A DNA stretch of 64,000 bases from Halobacterium hubeiense (GTDB lineage: Archaea; Halobacteriota; Halobacteria; Halobacteriales; Halobacteriaceae). A program made the translations under genes and the position numbers. Where the stretch lies: assembly GCF_001488575.1 (NCBI RefSeq), contig NZ_LN831302.1:62001-126000 (forward strand), read 5' to 3'. The notes below the pieces were generated by a model. That model was not told the origin of the DNA. It worked only from the letters and a program-made list of their open reading frames with translations, and made no database searches. Below, in pieces: positions 43,424 through 52,304 of this stretch (position 1 is the first letter of the stretch; each line of letters starts with the position of its first letter).

Positions 43424-44171
43424 ACTCCCACCCCCGGAGCGCCTGCCGCACGAAGTCACCGTCTATCTCGCGGTACAGCGCCTCGCTGCCCTCGTGGTCG
43501 CCGAACTCGAACTCCCGGACGACGACGACGGGCGTGCCGCCGTCGCCCTCCCCGGAGACGAGGTTCGCGGTCGCCGCGAGCTCGTCCACCACGCTCTCGA
43601 CGGTCACTTCGAGCTCGTGGCCGTCGCGATCGGTCTCTCCGCGCCAGTCCCGGGACGCGGGCATTCCCGCCCAGCCGAGCGCGACGCCGCGCTGGCCGTG
43701 CCGGAACGGCCGCCCCGACGTGTCGGTCACGACGACCGCGACGTCCGCATCCAAGCCCTCGCGGATGCGCTCGGCGCTCTCCGACGGTCGCTCCGGGAGC
43801 AACAGTAGTTCGGCGCCGCCCGTGTTCGACCGGTCGATGCCGGCGTTCACGCCGACGTGGCCGAACGGCGTCTCCGTCAACAGGAACGGCGCCTCCATCA
43901 GCAAGTCCACGGACTCCTCGAGGACCGCCTGCGCGAACCGCGGGTCCTTCTGCTCGCCCGTGGCGTCCGCCAACCGGACGGCGATTTCCCGGGCGCGCGG
44001 CCCCGCCGGGTAGTCCGCCAGTGACGCCGTCCGCCCCTCAGCCTTCGAGACGATCGTGCTCGCGACGCAGACCACGTCGCCGTCCTCTAGGTCGGCGCGC
44101 TCGGCGACGAGGTCGGCGAGGCTGTCGTCCGAACGCACCTCCGGGAACTCCGGCACCGCGAACGCGTGCAT
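43410..44171 (-). CDS. cofE: Coenzyme F420-0:L-glutamate ligase
   Basis: 253 aa from ATG 44171 (MHAFAVPEFPEVRS). Adds the glutamate tail of coenzyme F420. Family blocks are DLEDGDVVCVASTIVSKAEGR near the start, VLEESVDLLMEAPFLLTETPFGHVGVNAGIDRSN (metal- and phosphate-binding ESxxxL, and GxxxxNAGIDxSN), and VVVTDTSGRPFRHGQRGVALG (DTxGRPFR). Its 3' end overlaps the mer-like gene by 14 bp, so the two are co-translated. npdG, 15 kb away, is a third F420 gene in the window. Confidence 0.94.
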   Translation of the reverse strand: MHAFAVPEFPEVRSDDSLADLVAERADLEDGDVVCVASTIVSKAEGRTASLADYPAGPRAREIAVRLADATGEQKDPRFAQAVLEESVDLLMEAPFLLTETPFGHVGVNAGIDRSNTGGAELLLLPERPSESAERIREGLDADVAVVVTDTSGRPFRHGQRGVALGWAGMPASRDWRGETDRDGHELEVTVESVVDELAATANLVSGEGDGGTPVVVVREFEFGDHEGSEALYREIDGDFVRQALRGWEYARN

Positions 44172-44259
44172 ACCCGGGCTTCGACGCCACCGACAAAAGC
44201 CCCGGCGGTACCGGACACGCTGGACTACGTTCAAGCCGCTGGCGCTCCCAGTTCCCCAT

Positions 44260-45497
44260 GTGCCAACGCACGTCGTCACCGCCTTCCTGCGGAACGGGCC
44301 GGACGTACTGCTGTTGCGACGCAGCGACGACGTCGGCTCCTACCCCGGACAGTGGGGCGCGGTCGCCGGCCACGCCGAGGGCGACCCGGACGCGCAGGCC
44401 CGCGTCGAAATCGCCGAGGAGACGGGGCTCCACGACGCGGTCTCGCTCGTCCGCCGCGGCGACCCCTTCGAGGTGACCGACCCCGAGCACGGCACGTGGG
44501 TCGTCCACCCCTACCTCTTCGACTGCGACACTCGGAACGTCGACCCGAACTGGGAGACCGCCGACTACGAGTGGGTGCCGGCGACCGAAATCCGGGAGCT
44601 CGACACCGTCCCCGAACTCTGGACGTCCTACGACGCCGTGCGGCCGACCGTCGAGACGGTCGCCGGCGACGACGAGCACGGCTCGGCGTACCTCTCGCTG
44701 CGCGCGCTCGACGTGCTCCGCGACGAGGCCGCGCTCGCCGCCGACGACGGCGGCTGGCCAGCGGTCGCTGAGACTGCCCGCCGACTCCGCGACGCGAAGC
44801 CGAGGATGGCGGTCGTCCGGAATCGCGTGAACCGCGCGGTGACGACCGCCGACCGCGCGGCCGACAGCGTCGAAGCCGCGGCCCGTGAGGTCGCTCGCGA
44901 GGCCGTCGATGCGGACGACCGCGCCGCGAGCAACGTAGCGAGCGAACTCGACGACATCGACGCGGTGTTCACGCTCTCGCGCTCCGGGACCGTCGAACGC
45001 GCGCTCTACCACGCGCGCTCTACCACGCGCGCTCCGAGCAGGTGTTCGTCGCCGAATCACGGCCCGGCGGCGAGGGGATTGCTGTCGCGGAGTCGTTCGT
45101 CGGCGACTTCGACGTGACGCTCACCAGCGACGCGAACGTTCCCGCGACGGTCGCCGACGCCGACGCGGTGCTCGTCGGCGCGGACGCCGTCTTCCCGGAC
45201 GGCCGCGTCGTCAACAAGGTCGGGACGCGCGCCGCCGCGCTCGCCGCCCGCGACGCCGGTATTCCGGTGTTGGTCGTCTGCGCCGCTGACAAGGTAGCCC
45301 TGGAACCGCACCCGGTCGGCGACAGCGAAGCCGGGTCGCTGTACGACGGCGACGCGCAGCTCGACGTCTGCGACCCCGTCTTCGAGGTCGTTCCCGCGCG
45401 CCTCGTCGACGGCGTCGTCACCGAGGAGGGGCGACTCGATTCCGCAGACGTCGAGCGGGTCGCCGACGAACACCGTCGCTGGGCGGACTGGGAGTGA
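44260..45497 (+). pseudogene. Nudix + eIF2B-like fusion protein, split by a 14-bp tandem duplication
   Basis: From GTG 44260 the frame gives a Nudix domain (GAVAGHAEGDPDAQARVEIAEETG) and an extended helical middle part, then enters a wrong frame at about 45015. The other frame (45029-45497) is an eIF2B-alpha/ribose-1,5-bisphosphate isomerase-like end: VFVAESRPGGEG, ADAVLVGADAVFPDGRVVNKVGT. Two perfect copies of GCGCTCTACCACGC at 45001-45014 and 45015-45028 mark the break. Removing one copy restores the frame as ERALYHARSEQVFVAESRPG. The intact protein would be about 407 aa. Confidence 0.88.
45001..45028. repeat. 14-bp perfect tandem duplication causing the frameshift
   Basis: Two head-to-tail copies of GCGCTCTACCACGC followed by a partial third (GCGCTC at 45029-45034, part of the original gene). 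14 is not a multiple of 3, so the duplication shifts the reading frame. Confidence 0.93.
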
Positions 45498-45911
45498 AAG
45501 GCTCTTCTCCCGGGAGCCCCTACCACGCTCCCGGGCGACGGTGACGAGGAGTTACCCCCTCCGAGCCCCTTGTGACGAGGAATTTTCTCCCGAGTCGCCC
45601 GCCTCAGAACTAGGCAGCGACGGCTGTAGCTCGCAGGCGGCGTTCGAGTTCGCGAGCCGGTCCGCCGCCGTTCCGCGTCCGCCGGCCCGCGGCGACTGTC
45701 AGGTCACGCGCTCGGTTGGCTCCGTTCTCTCACTTGAACCTACGCAGCCGACGAACAAGCATCCGCGAGCCTCGCGGCTCGGAGAGCCCGAGGCGAGCGG
45801 TTCACTCGCGGCGAAGCCGCGAGGCCGACGAACCCCCGAAGGGGTGAGGACGGCTTTTGGCCGAGCTTTTGTCGAGGGCGCGCTCCGCGCGCCCGCAGCG
45901 CAAAAGGTCGC
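45498..45911. other. 414-bp gene-free region between two convergent genes
   Basis: Holds a 9-bp-stem hairpin right after the upstream stop (CCCGGGAGC 45509-45517, GCTCCCGGG 45527-45535), a direct repeat GTGACGAGGA (45541 and 45572) and several short GC-rich inverted segments up to 45905. No credible reading frame and no recognised RNA. It looks like decayed intergenic sequence. Confidence 0.55.
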
Positions 45912-46529
45912 CTAGAAGAACTTCTTGAGGTCGTCGCGTTTCTCGGCGTCGAGGTGCGTCCGGACGGCGTCGTCGAAGGCGCTGGTGCGGCCGTGTTTGG
46001 CGGCGATGGGGGCGATGGTGTCCTGCCACTGCTTCCACGGGGGGTGGAGGCCGAGGCGGTCGGCGACGTCGTTCAGTCGTTCGTCGCGGTCGTCTACTTT
46101 GTCCATCTTGTTGACGGCGACGACCGGCTGGATGTCAAGGTCCTGGAGGAGGTAGAACAGCTCGACGACGTGGGGAATCTCGTCGTCGCTGGTGTGGCGG
46201 TCGATGATGTCGACGGCGGCCTTGCCGTCGAGGACGAGCACGCCGACCATGATGTCGTCGGCGTTGTCCTCCAGGTAGCGGACGACGTCGGTCTTGATGC
46301 GTTCGCGGACGTCGTCCTCGACGCCGGACATGAACCCGAAGCCGGGGAGGTCGGTGACGACGAAGTCGTCGCTGGCCCAGTCGTAGTGGTTGGGTTTCCG
46401 GGTGACGCCGGGCTTCTGGCCGGTCGCCACGCTGTGGCCGGTAATCTCCCGCATGAGCGTGGACTTGCCGACGTTCGACCGGCCGACGAGGACGACCTCG
46501 TCGCTGCGGTCGGGGCGGGTGTCGAACAT
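45912..46529 (-). CDS. engB: EngB/YihA-type ribosome-biogenesis GTPase
   Basis: 205 aa, single TRAFAC GTPase domain. G1 is GRSNVGKS (residues 16-23). G2/G3 are seen in TRKPNHYDW and [11 protein letters not shown]4 is NKMDK. The [23 protein letters not shown] block is the EngB switch I. EngB acts late in large-subunit assembly in bacteria; archaeal members are thought to act similarly. Start at ATG 46529. Confidence 0.95.
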   Translation of the reverse strand: MFDTRPDRSDEVVLVGRSNVGKSTLMREITGHSVATGQKPGVTRKPNHYDWASDDFVVTDLPGFGFMSGVEDDVRERIKTDVVRYLEDNADDIMVGVLVLDGKAAVDIIDRHTSDDEIPHVVELFYLLQDLDIQPVVAVNKMDKVDDRDERLNDVADRLGLHPPWKQWQDTIAPIAAKHGRTSAFDDAVRTHLDAEKRDDLKKFF

Positions 46530-46641
46530 ACCGTTCGTAGCCGGTCGGCGGGGTTAAGTCCCGCGTCCGGTAGCGCACGCTCAAACGCGGGTTTCACTCT
46601 GAGCGAGGTTGAAGGCGTCGCCCGTCGTAGCGTGGTGTGTG

Positions 46642-47397
46642 ATGCGACAGCAAACACTCGTGCTCGCGGTCCTCGGCACCGCCCTGGTGGTGACTGCTGG
46701 CGTCGCCGGCGCGCTCACTCTCGGGAGCGGGTCGGCGACGGCCGGTCAGGCGGCGCCCGACGAACAGTCGATTACGGTCTCCGCGGACGGCACCGTGGAG
46801 GCGTCGCCCGACCAGGCGGTCGTCCGGGTCGCGGTGACGGCCACCGGTAACGACTCCTCGGCGGTCCGCGACGAGATTGCCGAGCGCGCCGAGACGATGC
46901 AGTCGGCGCTCGAGTCGTCCGGCGTCCCGTCTGAGAACGTCCGCACCGCGCACTTCGACATCCGTCAGGAGCGCGAGCGGACCGGTGACGGAATCGAGCG
47001 CGGCCAGTACGTCGGCACGCACGCGTTCGAAATCACCGTCGAGGACACCGATTCGGCCGGCGAAGTCATCGACACGGCCGTGAACAACGGCGCCGACCGC
47101 GTGGACGGCGTCTCGTTCACGCTCTCCGACGAGAAGCGCGATTCCCTCTACCAGGACGCGCTGACGAACGCGATGGGCAACGCGGAGACGCGCGCCGACA
47201 CGCTCGCCGACGCCGGCGGGCTCTCGGTGACCGACACCCACACTATCGTCTCGACGAACACCGACTACCGCGCGTACCGCGTCGAGTCGGCCGCGCTCTC
47301 GGCTGGCGCCGCTGCCGCCTCCGGGACGTCCGTGGAGTCGGGACCGGTCACCGTCACCGCGGACGTCCGCGTGACGTACAACGCGACCGTCGCCTGA
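46642..47397 (+). CDS. Secreted SIMPL-domain (DUF541) protein
   Basis: 251 aa from ATG 46642. It has an N-terminal hydrophobic segment or signal (LVLAVLGTALVVTAGVAG) followed by the SIMPL fold: ITVSADGTVEASPDQAVVRVAVTATG, AETMQSALESSGVPSENVRTA, and GVSFTLSDEKRDSLYQDALTNAMGNAETRADTLADAGGL. The C-terminus has a surface-exposed beta strand set (GPVTVTADVRVTYNA). Likely outside the cell and membrane-tethered. The function in archaea is unknown. Confidence 0.9.
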   Translation: MRQQTLVLAVLGTALVVTAGVAGALTLGSGSATAGQAAPDEQSITVSADGTVEASPDQAVVRVAVTATGNDSSAVRDEIAERAETMQSALESSGVPSENVRTAHFDIRQERERTGDGIERGQYVGTHAFEITVEDTDSAGEVIDTAVNNGADRVDGVSFTLSDEKRDSLYQDALTNAMGNAETRADTLADAGGLSVTDTHTIVSTNTDYRAYRVESAALSAGAAAASGTSVESGPVTVTADVRVTYNATVA

Positions 47398-47444
47398 GCG
47401 TCGTCCCCTGAACGCTTTTCTTGTGCCCGCGTGAACGCCCGGTC

Positions 47445-48740
47445 GTGCGACTCGTTCAGGCGACCGTTCCGACGGGCAAACGCGAGGCCGTCCTCGACGC
47501 GCTCGACGAGGAGGGCATCGACTACGTGGTCAGCGACGAGACCAGCGGTCGCGACTACAACGCCGTCGTCCACTTCCCGATACCCACCGAGGGCGTCGAG
47601 GACGCGCTGGAGGCGCTCCGCTCGGCGGGGCTCTCCGAGGACGCCTACACGGTCGTGTTGAGCGCGGAGACGGTCGTCTCCCGGCACTTCGACGACCTCG
47701 AAGACCGCTACAGCGAGGAGGAGGAGAACGGCGACAAAATCGCCCGCGAGGAGCTGGTCGCCCGCGCGAAGGAGCTCGCGCCGTCCCGACCGACGTACGT
47801 CGTGATGACGCTCGTCAGCACCATCATCGCGACCGCGGGCCTGCTGTTGGACTCGCCGGCGACGGTCGTCGGCTCGATGGTCATCGCGCCGCTTCTCGGT
47901 CCGGCGATGTCCGCGAGCGTCGGCACCGTCGTCGACGACGAGGACCTGTTCCGCAGGGGCGTCTATCTCCAGTTCGTCGGTGTCGTGCTCGCCGTGGTGG
48001 GCGCGGCGGCGTTCGCGTTCTTCGTGAAGTACACGAACGTCGTCCCGCCCGGGCTGGACGTGCTGACGCTGTCGGAGGTCAGCGAGCGCCTGCGCCCGGA
48101 CTTCCTCTCGCTCGTGGTCGCGCTCGGCGCCGGCGTCGCGGGCGTGTTCAGCCTGATGACCGGCGTCTCGTCGGCGCTGGTCGGCGTCGCCATCGCCGTC
48201 GCGTTGATTCCGCCGGCCGCCAGCGTCGGCATCGGCATCGCGTGGGGCGTCCCGGCGCTCGCCGTCGGGTCCGGCGTGCTCGTCATGGTGAACGTCCTCT
48301 CCATCAACCTCGCCGCGCTCGTCGTGCTGTGGTACTCGGGCTACCGCCCCCAGCGCTTCTTCGAGGTCGGGCAGGCGCGCTCGGCGCTCCTGAAGCGCGG
48401 CGCCGCGCTCGCCGTCGCCATCGTCGTGCTGTCGGCGTTCCTCGGCGGCGTCACGTACACGTCTTACCAGTCCGCCACCGAGGAACAGGCTATTAACGAC
48501 GCCGTCGGCGACGTGCTCTCGCAGTCCGAGTACGGCGACGCCGCGCTGCTGGACACGAACTACGAGTACGAACAGGGGCTGATTCAGCGCGAGCCACAGC
48601 GCGTCGTCGTCACCGTCGGCGCCCCGCCCGGCGCTGACTACCCCGGGCTCTACGACGCGCTCGACGAGCGCGTCAGCGCGACCACGGACCACGACGTCGA
48701 GCTGGAAGTCAGGTACGTCTACCGCCAGCAGTCGGGCTGA
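47445..48740 (+). CDS. TIGR00341/DUF389-family membrane protein
   Basis: 431 aa from GTG 47445 (MRLVQATVPTGKREAVL). The N-terminal soluble ~90 residues are ferredoxin-like (LVQATVPTGKREAVLDALDEEGIDYVVSDE). The DUF389 multi-helix core begins at SRPTYVVMTLVSTIIATAGLLLDSPATVVGSMVIAPLLGPAM, the family signature, followed by four to six further helices, with a C-terminal soluble tail. Function unknown. It abuts the convergent GTPase gene with no gap (stop 48740, neighbour stop 48741). Confidence 0.92.
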   Translation: MRLVQATVPTGKREAVLDALDEEGIDYVVSDETSGRDYNAVVHFPIPTEGVEDALEALRSAGLSEDAYTVVLSAETVVSRHFDDLEDRYSEEEENGDKIAREELVARAKELAPSRPTYVVMTLVSTIIATAGLLLDSPATVVGSMVIAPLLGPAMSASVGTVVDDEDLFRRGVYLQFVGVVLAVVGAAAFAFFVKYTNVVPPGLDVLTLSEVSERLRPDFLSLVVALGAGVAGVFSLMTGVSSALVGVAIAVALIPPAASVGIGIAWGVPALAVGSGVLVMVNVLSINLAALVVLWYSGYRPQRFFEVGQARSALLKRGAALAVAIVVLSAFLGGVTYTSYQSATEEQAINDAVGDVLSQSEYGDAALLDTNYEYEQGLIQREPQRVVVTVGAPPGADYPGLYDALDERVSATTDHDVELEVRYVYRQQSG

Positions 48741-49727
48741 CTACTCCTCGTGGGGGAGCGTCGGCTCGTAGCCGACCGCTTCCACCGCCGCGTCCAGCGT
48801 CTCCTGGACGCCCTCGCCGTTCTCGACGCTCATGTAGCAGTCCGCCGCCACGTCCTCGGAGAGGTCCGCCTTGTTGCAGACGGTGACCAGCGGCACGTCC
48901 CCGAACTGGTCGGCGACCTCCGCGCGGAGCGCGCGCTGGTCCTCGAGCATGTACCCGCAGGTCTCGCTGGCGTCGAGGAAGAACAGGATGACGTCGCCGG
49001 CGTGCGCGAGCGCCGACACCGCCTGATTCTCGATTTCGTTGCGCTCGTCGGCCGGCCGGTCGAGCAGGCCGGGCGTGTCCACGATCTGCCAGCGCACGCG
49101 CTCGACGTCGAAGTGGCCGACCTCGATGCCCTTCGTCGTGAACGGGTACTCGGCGGTCTCGATTTTCGCCGACGACACCGCGTTCACGAACGACGACTTC
49201 CCGACGTTCGGGTAGCCTGCGACCACGATGGTCGGGGCGTCCGGGTCGATTTCGGGGAGGCCCTTCAGCGCGTCGCGGGCGCGCCCCACGGCATCGAGGT
49301 CGTCGTCGATTTGCTCCATCACGGAGCCCATGCGCGCGAACCCCTGCTTGCGGACCTTCCGCATCGCGTCGGTGTCCCCGCGCGGGAGCTTCCCGATGTA
49401 CTCGCGGCCGAGGTCGTGGGTCTTGTTCGCCGCCCACGAAATCTCGGAGAGGTGCTGGCGGAGCGCGTCTATCCCCCTCTCGTCGTCGAACTCCCGGCGG
49501 AGCACGGCGTCCGCGAGCTCGTAGTAGAACGGGTCCACGCTGTCGAAGTCCGGCCACGCCGTCACGACGTTGTGGAGGTTGTCACCGAGGATGTTCGACG
49601 ACGTCTGCAGCATCGACTCCTGGGCCTCGTAGCCGCCCTTCGCGCGGCCCGCCCGAGCCGCCCGCGAGAACGCCTTGTCGAGGAGCTCCTCCGACGTCGG
49701 CGTCGTCGGCAGGTTCTCGAAAATCAT
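48741..49727 (-). CDS. NOG1-like GTP-binding protein
   Basis: 328 aa from ATG 49727 (MIFENLPTTPTSEELLD). The N-terminal four-helix bundle of NOG1 proteins (residues 1-160, with DPFYYELADAVL and ANKTHDLGREY) precedes the GTPase domain: G1 AGYPNVGKSS, G3 VDTPGLLDRP, G4 CNKADL. NOG1 family members act in large ribosomal subunit assembly. It ends at the GTPase domain, as in archaeal NOG1, without the eukaryotic tail. Confidence 0.94.
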   Translation of the reverse strand: MIFENLPTTPTSEELLDKAFSRAARAGRAKGGYEAQESMLQTSSNILGDNLHNVVTAWPDFDSVDPFYYELADAVLRREFDDERGIDALRQHLSEISWAANKTHDLGREYIGKLPRGDTDAMRKVRKQGFARMGSVMEQIDDDLDAVGRARDALKGLPEIDPDAPTIVVAGYPNVGKSSFVNAVSSAKIETAEYPFTTKGIEVGHFDVERVRWQIVDTPGLLDRPADERNEIENQAVSALAHAGDVILFFLDASETCGYMLEDQRALRAEVADQFGDVPLVTVCNKADLSEDVAADCYMSVENGEGVQETLDAAVEAVGYEPTLPHEE

Positions 49728-49820
49728 ACACCGAAGTAGGTCCGCGGGACGTAAAAGCGCACGTATCGCCGCCGACGGCCGCCCGCGAGGCTTTTCGGCG
49801 TCGCCCACCTCTCTCCCGGC

Positions 49821-50183
49821 ATGGTCAACTGGCGCGCGGTCCTCACCGGGTTCGCCGTGGAGTTCGTACTGGGTGTGTTCGCGTTCGCGCTCCCGGGCGT
49901 CGGGCACGCGGCCGCCGGTCTTGTCGGCGGCTTCGTCGCCGGCTGGATGGCCGACGACGGCGTCTGGGGCGGCGTCGTCCACGGCTTCCTCGCGGGCGCG
50001 CTCGGCGGCCTCCTCGTCGCCGTCGTCGTGCTCGTGCTCGGCGTGCTGTTCTCCGCGACGGGCCTCCTGCCCGTCGGCCTGCTCGGGCTCGGTATCGGTG
50101 CGATAGCGCTGGTTTTCTTCGGCCTGCTCGCCATCGACAGCGCCATCGCGGGCGCAATCGGCGGCTGGCTCGCCGCGTCGTAA
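49821..50183 (+). CDS. Small Gly/Ala-rich membrane protein (DUF5518-like)
   Basis: 120 aa, start ATG 49821 (MVNWRAVLTGFAVEFV). Four hydrophobic segments cover almost the whole chain, with repeated small-residue patterns (GHAAAGLVGGFVAGWMADD, GVVHGFLAGALGGLL, AIAGAIGGWLAAS) resembling glycine-zipper helices. I associate this layout with a haloarchaeal DUF5518-type family. It meets the hisE stop with no base between. Confidence 0.7.
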   Translation: MVNWRAVLTGFAVEFVLGVFAFALPGVGHAAAGLVGGFVAGWMADDGVWGGVVHGFLAGALGGLLVAVVVLVLGVLFSATGLLPVGLLGLGIGAIALVFFGLLAIDSAIAGAIGGWLAAS

Positions 50184-50468
50184 CTACCGCCGCGCTTCCA
50201 GTTCGTCCAGCAGGTCCTCGGCGTCCACGTCGTTCTGCGCGAGCACGACGAGCATGTGGTAGACGATGTCCGCGCCCTCGTGGGCGAGTTCCTCCTCGTC
50301 GCCGTCCTTCGCGGCGAGGATGAACTCCGTGGCCTCCTCGCCGAGCTTCTCTAGGGCGGCGTTCTCGCCCTTCTCGTGGGTGAACAGGTCGGCCGTGTAG
50401 GAGTCCTCGGGGAGAGTCTCTTTGCGGTCCTCGATGACGGCGAACAGCTCGCGGATGGTGTCGCTCAC
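50184..50468 (-). CDS. hisE: Phosphoribosyl-ATP pyrophosphatase
   Basis: 94 aa, all-alpha NTP-PPase fold. Second step of histidine synthesis. Family motifs are visible: DSYTADLFTHEKGENAALEKLGEEATEFILAA (ExxE and KxGEE metal/substrate helices) and EGADIVYHMLVVLAQ (ExxD). Start at ATG 50468. It overlaps the next gene's stop by 4 bp (50465-50468), giving a co-translated pair with the bifunctional-nuclease-family gene. Confidence 0.95.
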   Translation of the reverse strand: MSDTIRELFAVIEDRKETLPEDSYTADLFTHEKGENAALEKLGEEATEFILAAKDGDEEELAHEGADIVYHMLVVLAQNDVDAEDLLDELEARR

Positions 50469-50917
50469 GCCGCCATCACCTCCCGGATGTCGTCGAGGTC
50501 GTCGAACTCCGCGGGGTCGCGGCGGCCGTCCTCGAAGACGGCGTCGTCCACCTCGATGGGGGCGTCCGTGCGCGCGGCAAGCGCCAGCGAGTCGCTCGGG
50601 CGCGCGTCCACGATGGCGTCGCCGCGCGGTGTGTCCACGTGGAGGTCCGCGTAGTACGTGCCGCCGTCCACGTCCGAGACGGCGACGTGGTCGATGCGGC
50701 CGCCCAGCTCCTCCACGAGGTCGAGCGTGAGGTCGTGGGTCAGCGGCCGCCCGATGTCCGTGGCGTCCAGCCCGCGCGCGATGCTCGTGGCCTCCTCGAA
50801 GCCGACGAAGATGGGGAGCACGTCGTCCTCGCCGTCGACGCCGACGAGCACGACCGGCAGCGGGCCGTCCGGCGTCCCCGCCACGCGGACGCCGTCGATG
50901 TGAGCGTTCATGGCCAT
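50465..50917 (-). CDS. Bifunctional nuclease (BFN/DUF151) family protein
   Basis: 150 aa; ATG 50917 and ATG 50911 (MNAHIDGVRVAG) are both possible starts. The fold is seen in LPIFVGFEEATSIARGLDATDIGRPLTHDLTLDLVEELGG and in GGTYYADLHVDTPRGDAIVDARPSDSLALAART, the family core containing ARPSDSLALA. Plant members have nuclease activity; archaeal members are unstudied. It overlaps hisE by 4 bp and is 16 bp from the pdxT stop on the same strand. Confidence 0.92.
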   Translation of the reverse strand: MAMNAHIDGVRVAGTPDGPLPVVLVGVDGEDDVLPIFVGFEEATSIARGLDATDIGRPLTHDLTLDLVEELGGRIDHVAVSDVDGGTYYADLHVDTPRGDAIVDARPSDSLALAARTDAPIEVDDAVFEDGRRDPAEFDDLDDIREVMAA

Positions 50918-50933
50918 GGTTTCGTGAGGACGG

Positions 50934-51533
50934 TCAAAAGCTTGCCTCCTCGTTCAGGAAGAAGGCTAAGTCGTGGATGCGGGAGTCACTCGTCAGTTCG
51001 GGGTGGAACGACGTGCCGACCACGGGGCCGTCCCGAATCGCGACCGGGTTCCCCTCCCAGTCCGCGAGCACGTCCACGTCCGCGCCGACGTCGGCGACCA
51101 GCGGCGCGCGGATGAACACCGCGGGGAACGGCTCGTCCAGTCCCTCGACGTCCAACGGCGCCTCGAAGGAGTCCTTCTGCCGGCCGAACGCGTTCCGGTC
51201 CACCGTCGCGTCCACGAGGTCCAGCGTCTGCACGCGGTCGTCGTTGGCGTCCGTCGAGGAGACGATGAGGCCCGCGCACGTCGCCAGCATTGGCTTCCCG
51301 CTCTCGACGTGTGCTTTCACTTCCTCGTCGATGCCCTCGCGGGCGAGCAGCCGCGAAATCGCGGTCGACTCCCCGCCCGGCAACAACAGGATGTCACAGT
51401 CCGGGACGAGCCCCGAGCGCCGAATCTCGGTGACCTCGGCGTCCAGCCCGTGCTCGTCGGCGGCCCGACGGATGGCGTCCGCGTGCTCGGAGACGTCCCC
51501 CTGCACGGCGACGACGCCGGCGCTGACAGTCAT
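50934..51533 (-). CDS. pdxT: Pyridoxal 5'-phosphate synthase glutaminase subunit
   Basis: 199 aa, class I glutaminase that supplies ammonia to PdxS for vitamin B6 synthesis. The catalytic triad is visible: Cys86 (LATCAGLIV), His177 and Glu179 (TSFHPEL). The GGVVAVQGDVSEH-type start and LLPGGESTAISRLL are PdxT hallmarks. The partner pdxS is not in this window. Start at ATG 51533. Confidence 0.95.
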   Translation of the reverse strand: MTVSAGVVAVQGDVSEHADAIRRAADEHGLDAEVTEIRRSGLVPDCDILLLPGGESTAISRLLAREGIDEEVKAHVESGKPMLATCAGLIVSSTDANDDRVQTLDLVDATVDRNAFGRQKDSFEAPLDVEGLDEPFPAVFIRAPLVADVGADVDVLADWEGNPVAIRDGPVVGTSFHPELTSDSRIHDLAFFLNEEASF

Positions 51534-51578
51534 GGACTGGCCTACGGACCGCCGCGGAAAAAGCCTCTCGGGGTCGGG

Positions 51579-51740
51579 CTACGCGAAGAACTGGAGGAGG
51601 AGGACGGCGATGCCGAAGAACGCGCCCGTCGCCACCACGGAGCGCGGGTCGATACGGATGGCGTTCGGGTCCTCGGAGTCGAAGTACCGGACCAGCCCTG
51701 CGCTGGACATCAGTCCGCCGGAGTTCTGTCCACTGCTCAT
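51579..51740 (-). CDS. secG: Protein translocase Sec61-beta subunit (SecG, archaeal type)
   Basis: 53 aa from ATG 51740 ([15 protein letters not shown]); the rest of the longer frame is shadow. Archaeal Sec61-beta pattern: an N-terminal polar Gly/Ser-rich segment, the [23 protein letters not shown] signature (family GLxRYFxEExxGxxIxP), and one C-terminal transmembrane helix (about residues 37-52, [15 protein letters not shown]). Forms the protein channel with SecY and SecE. Confidence 0.95.
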   Translation of the reverse strand: MSSGQNSGGLMSSAGLVRYFDSEDPNAIRIDPRSVVATGAFFGIAVLLLQFFA

Positions 51741-51931
51741 ACGACCGAGTCGGGACCGAACCCGCGTAAACCTTTCGTGTCCACCCGGGCGTGCCCGCTG
51801 TAGCCCCGCGAGCCGCGCCGTACCGGGGCGCTCGGCGTGGGCGTCCCCCCGGTTCGCGGCCCGAACGAAGCGGCGAGGGTCGTCCCGTGAGAAACCCTTA
51901 TGCGGGGCGCGGGGCAAGGGAAAACAGACCG

Positions 51932-52201
51932 ATGACTGTCACCATCAAGGACTTCTACGCCGACTGGTGTGGCCCCTGCAAGACGCAGGACCCCATCCTC
52001 GAGGACCTCGAGGAGGACTACGGCGACCGCGTCACCTTCGAGAAGATCGACGTCGACGAGAACGAGGACGTCGCCAACGAGTACCAGGTGCGCTCGATTC
52101 CGACCGTCGTCATCGAGGACGACGACGGCGTCGTCGAACGCTTCGTCGGCGTCACGCAGCGCGACCAGCTCGAGGACGCGCTCGAAGAAGCCGGCGCGTA
52201 A
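51932..52201 (+). CDS. Small thioredoxin-family protein
   Basis: 89 aa from ATG 51932. The redox motif WCGPC is at residues 11-15. Normal thioredoxin has about 30 residues before it, so this protein lacks the first strand and helix, like the short archaeal Mj0307-type proteins. The cis-proline is in [11 protein letters not shown], and the [16 protein letters not shown] end is usual. Expected to reduce protein disulfides. Confidence 0.94.
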   Translation: MTVTIKDFYADWCGPCKTQDPILEDLEEDYGDRVTFEKIDVDENEDVANEYQVRSIPTVVIEDDDGVVERFVGVTQRDQLEDALEEAGA

Positions 52202-52304
52202 GCGCTCGTTCTCGCGGCCCGGCCGACACCTCCCTCCCCGTTGTTTTCGCCCCGCCAGCGCAGCGACCGTCAGGCTGTTGTAACCCACCGCCGACAGTCC
52301 CCCC

